From NCBI GenBank assembly GCA_903903765.1, contig CAIVAH010000328.1, forward strand, positions 1 to 8,332: DNA of 8,332 nucleotides, written 5' to 3'. The notes under the pieces were generated by a model. That model had not been told where the DNA came from, did not search any database, and saw only the letters and a program-made list of their open reading frames with translations. Origin of the DNA: an uncultured Methylococcaceae bacterium. Lineage in GTDB: Bacteria; Pseudomonadota; Gammaproteobacteria; Methylococcales; Methylomonadaceae. Within the stretch, counting starts at the first letter, position 1. The number at the start of each line of letters is the position of its first letter. The translations under genes were made by a program, and so were the position numbers. Positions 7,018 through 8,332 of this stretch are shown here, piece by piece.

Positions 7018-7742
7018 CAATTGGTTCCTCGCTCAATAAATGAGCCTATCTCTTCGCCCATCATCAACTTCATGACAGCGCCTTTTTCAAAAATATTCAT
7101 AACACGCATGGGCACATTATTATCTCTGCATAACACAAGAGCGGTTGTGTCCATCACGTTTAAGCGTTGATCTAACGCTTCATCATAAGTTAACCGTGGA
7201 TAAAAAACAGCATCCTGAACTTTAGCAGGATCCGCAGAATAAACACCTTTTACTTTAGTTGCCTTAATCATTAAATCTGCGTTGATTTCTATCGCTCTTA
7301 AACTCGCCGCCGAATCCGTGGTAAAAAATGGATTACCCGTACCCGCTGCAAAAATAACTACTCGACCTTTTTCTAAATGTCTAACCGCACGACGCCTAAT
7401 ATAATCTTCACAGACTTGATTAATTTTTAAAGCCGACATGACTCTAACCTGCTGACCATTTGCTTCAAGTGCATCTTGCATAGCGAGGGCATTAATCACT
7501 GTGGCTAACATACCCATTTGATCACTAGTTACCCTGTCTAAACCTTCTGCCGCTTTCTCAGAACCTCTTAATATATTGCCCGCACCAATCACTAAACCAA
7601 CTTGAATGCCTGCATCACATAATTCCTTAACTTCTAAGGCCAAGCGTTTAACGATATCGGCATCAATACTCCCACCGGTTTGACTCATTAAAGCTTCACC
7701 GCTTAACTTAAGCAAAATTCTCTGGTAAATGGGTTTAGTCAT
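7017..7742 (-). CDS. pyrH: Uridylate kinase (UMP kinase)
   Basis: Hexameric bacterial UMP kinase of the amino-acid kinase fold. It phosphorylates UMP to UDP, usually activated by GTP and inhibited by UTP. I chose ATG 7742 because it gives 241 aa, the E. coli length, and a start ([18 protein letters not shown]) that aligns with E. coli PyrH. The frame is open back to an ATG at 7808, but those 22 extra residues are unlike the family and that codon lies inside a terminator hairpin. Motifs: KLSGEAL (12-18), the phosphate loop VIGAGN (51-56), [19 protein letters not shown] (74-92), [13 protein letters not shown] (134-146) and [13 protein letters not shown] (160-172). The glycine loop reads GAGN where E. 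coli has GGGN, probably harmless. No convincing Shine-Dalgarno or promoter is visible in the 61 nt between the hairpin and this start, although an independent promoter would be expected. Confidence 0.96.
   Translation of the reverse strand: MTKPIYQRILLKLSGEALMSQTGGSIDADIVKRLALEVKELCDAGIQVGLVIGAGNILRGSEKAAEGLDRVTSDQMGMLATVINALAMQDALEANGQQVRVMSALKINQVCEDYIRRRAVRHLEKGRVVIFAAGTGNPFFTTDSAASLRAIEINADLMIKATKVKGVYSADPAKVQDAVFYPRLTYDEALDQRLNVMDTTALVLCRDNNVPMRVMNIFEKGAVMKLMMGEEIGSFIERGTN
7025..7030 (-). promoter_or_regulatory. Strong ribosome binding site of frr, inside pyrH
   Basis: GAGGAA on the - strand lies 7 nt before ATG 7017. It is the best Shine-Dalgarno in the window and decides the frr start in favour of the ATG over the TTG at 7020. 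It sits within the last codons of pyrH. Confidence 0.75.
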
Positions 7743-7796
7743 AGTTATTAATAGAGTCTGAGTTATTGAATAAAGTAATCTAAGTCTTGCATTTAA

Positions 7797-7834
7797 TTGA
7801 AAAGACATGAGTAGCTAATAAAACTACTCATGTC
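7797..7834 (-). terminator. Terminator or attenuator hairpin between tsf and pyrH
   Basis: GACATGAGTAG (7804-7814) and CTACTCATGTC (7824-7834) form an 11-bp perfect inverted repeat with a 9-nt loop. Read on the - strand it begins 7 nt after the tsf stop codon and is followed by TTTT then CAATT, the arrangement of an intrinsic terminator. It should end, fully or partly, the transcript coming from tsf (and rpsB, presumed upstream) before pyrH. The short T-run suggests some read-through is possible. Confidence 0.75.
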
Positions 7835-7841
7835 CTTATTA

Positions 7842-8332
7842 TTAAACAGCTCTAACTTGTGCCATTACTTCTTCAGCAAAATTTTCTTCTTTCTTCTCTA
7901 TCCCTTCACCCACTTCAAAGCGAGTAAAACGAATAGCTTTATTACCTTTGTTAGCGACTAATGCACCTACTGTTAATTTATCATCTTTAATGAAAGGTTG
8001 GCCTAACAAAGTCACTTCAGCTAAATATTTTTTAATTTGACCCGCAATCATTTTCTCAATGATTTCTGCAGGTTTGCCACTTTCTAAAGAAATTGCTCTA
8101 AAGATTTCTTTTTCTTTTTCAATCATTTCTGAAGGCACATGTTCTTCAGACACATACTGCGGCTTACTGGCTGCGATATGCATAGCGATATCCTTACCTA
8201 ATTCAACATCAGAGGCTGCTAATTCAATGATCACACCAATTTTACTACCGTGTAAATAACTAGCTGTACCACCTTCTGCTGTTTTAAATCTTTCAAAACG
8301 TCTAACTGTGATATTTTCACCTAAAGTTGAAA
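7842..8332 (-). CDS. tsf: Translation elongation factor Ts, C-terminal part (gene runs off the window)
   Basis: EF-Ts is the guanine nucleotide exchange factor that regenerates EF-Tu-GTP. The reading frame is open from the stop codon (7842-7844) to the right window edge, giving 162 residues. E. coli EF-Ts has 283, so more than a third of the gene, including the TDFV contact region, lies outside. The first visible residues, STLGENITVRRFER, match the E. coli core LGENINIRR. Further on are SYLHGSKIG, MHIAASKP, SGKPAEIIEKM, LLGQPF and the C-terminal RFEVGEGIEKKEENFAEEV, all as in the family. A GTG at 8234 within this frame is an internal valine (IGVIIE), not a start. The gene is expected to follow rpsB, which is not in view. 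Confidence 0.96.
   Translation of the reverse strand, partial: STLGENITVRRFERFKTAEGGTASYLHGSKIGVIIELAASDVELGKDIAMHIAASKPQYVSEEHVPSEMIEKEKEIFRAISLESGKPAEIIEKMIAGQIKKYLAEVTLLGQPFIKDDKLTVGALVANKGNKAIRFTRFEVGEGIEKKEENFAEEVMAQVRAV

Noticed and set aside
7842..8234. tsf as a 130-aa gene starting at GTG 8234
   Set aside because: The frame stays open to the window edge and the upstream residues align with the EF-Ts core, so the GTG is an internal valine codon.
8059..8259. Open frames on the strand opposite the operon genes (for example 8059-8259, 6059-6523, 4418-4645, 3680-4021, 3087-3350)
   Set aside because: Each lies wholly or almost wholly antisense to a well-conserved gene, has no recognisable motif, and is explained by codon structure of the real gene.
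1..8332. A hidden novel system (toxin-antitoxin, defence module, retroelement, CRISPR or novel RNA)
   Set aside because: Known housekeeping genes cover nearly all the window. The longest gene-free stretch not explained by the tRNA unit is 174 nt (178-351) and holds only short inverted repeats and a weak promoter candidate. No repeat arrays or orphan ORFs were seen on either strand.

Overview
The window is ordinary chromosomal DNA from an AT-rich gammaproteobacterium. I found no mobile element, CRISPR array or unrecognised gene. The class call rests on protein similarity to the E. coli counterparts (EF-Ts, PyrH, RRF, UppS, CdsA, Dxr, RseP) and on gene order: tsf-pyrH-frr-uppS-cdsA-dxr-rseP is the classic proteobacterial arrangement and is most E. 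coli-like in Gammaproteobacteria. The genus cannot be fixed from the sequence alone.

Left part (1-1447). A tRNA gene with anticodon CAU forms a complete small transcription unit: a perfect-consensus sigma-70 promoter (TTGACA, 17 nt, TATAAT), the tRNA with encoded CCA, and a strong intrinsic terminator. A 174-nt AT-rich gap with overlapping inverted repeats follows. Next, on the + strand, is a long-form Sua5/YwlC threonylcarbamoyl-AMP synthase (335 aa), which acts in making the t6A modification at position 37 of ANN-decoding tRNAs, including tRNA-Met and tRNA-Ile.

Right part (1448-8332), all on the - strand. In transcription order this reads: the end of tsf (EF-Ts, cut by the window edge), a hairpin terminator, then pyrH (UMP kinase), frr (ribosome recycling factor), uppS (undecaprenyl diphosphate synthase), cdsA (CDP-diacylglycerol synthase), dxr (DXP reductoisomerase) and rseP (site-2 protease), then dsbC (periplasmic disulfide isomerase). 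From pyrH to rseP the genes overlap or lie within 22 nt of each other (TGATG, ATGA and TAATG junctions), so they are very probably one operon. Dxr feeds the MEP isoprenoid pathway. UppS turns its products into the lipid carrier for peptidoglycan and O-antigen. CdsA makes the phospholipid precursor. RseP is the intramembrane protease of the envelope-stress response. PyrH and Frr serve nucleotide supply and ribosome recycling.

Points of note. dsbC takes the place downstream of rseP where bamA-skp-lpxD usually lies, so the envelope supercluster is broken here. The longest-ORF starts of three genes should be changed: frr begins at ATG 7017 (not TTG 7020), pyrH at ATG 7742 (the longer reading starts inside a terminator hairpin), and tsf runs on past the window edge rather than starting at an internal GTG.
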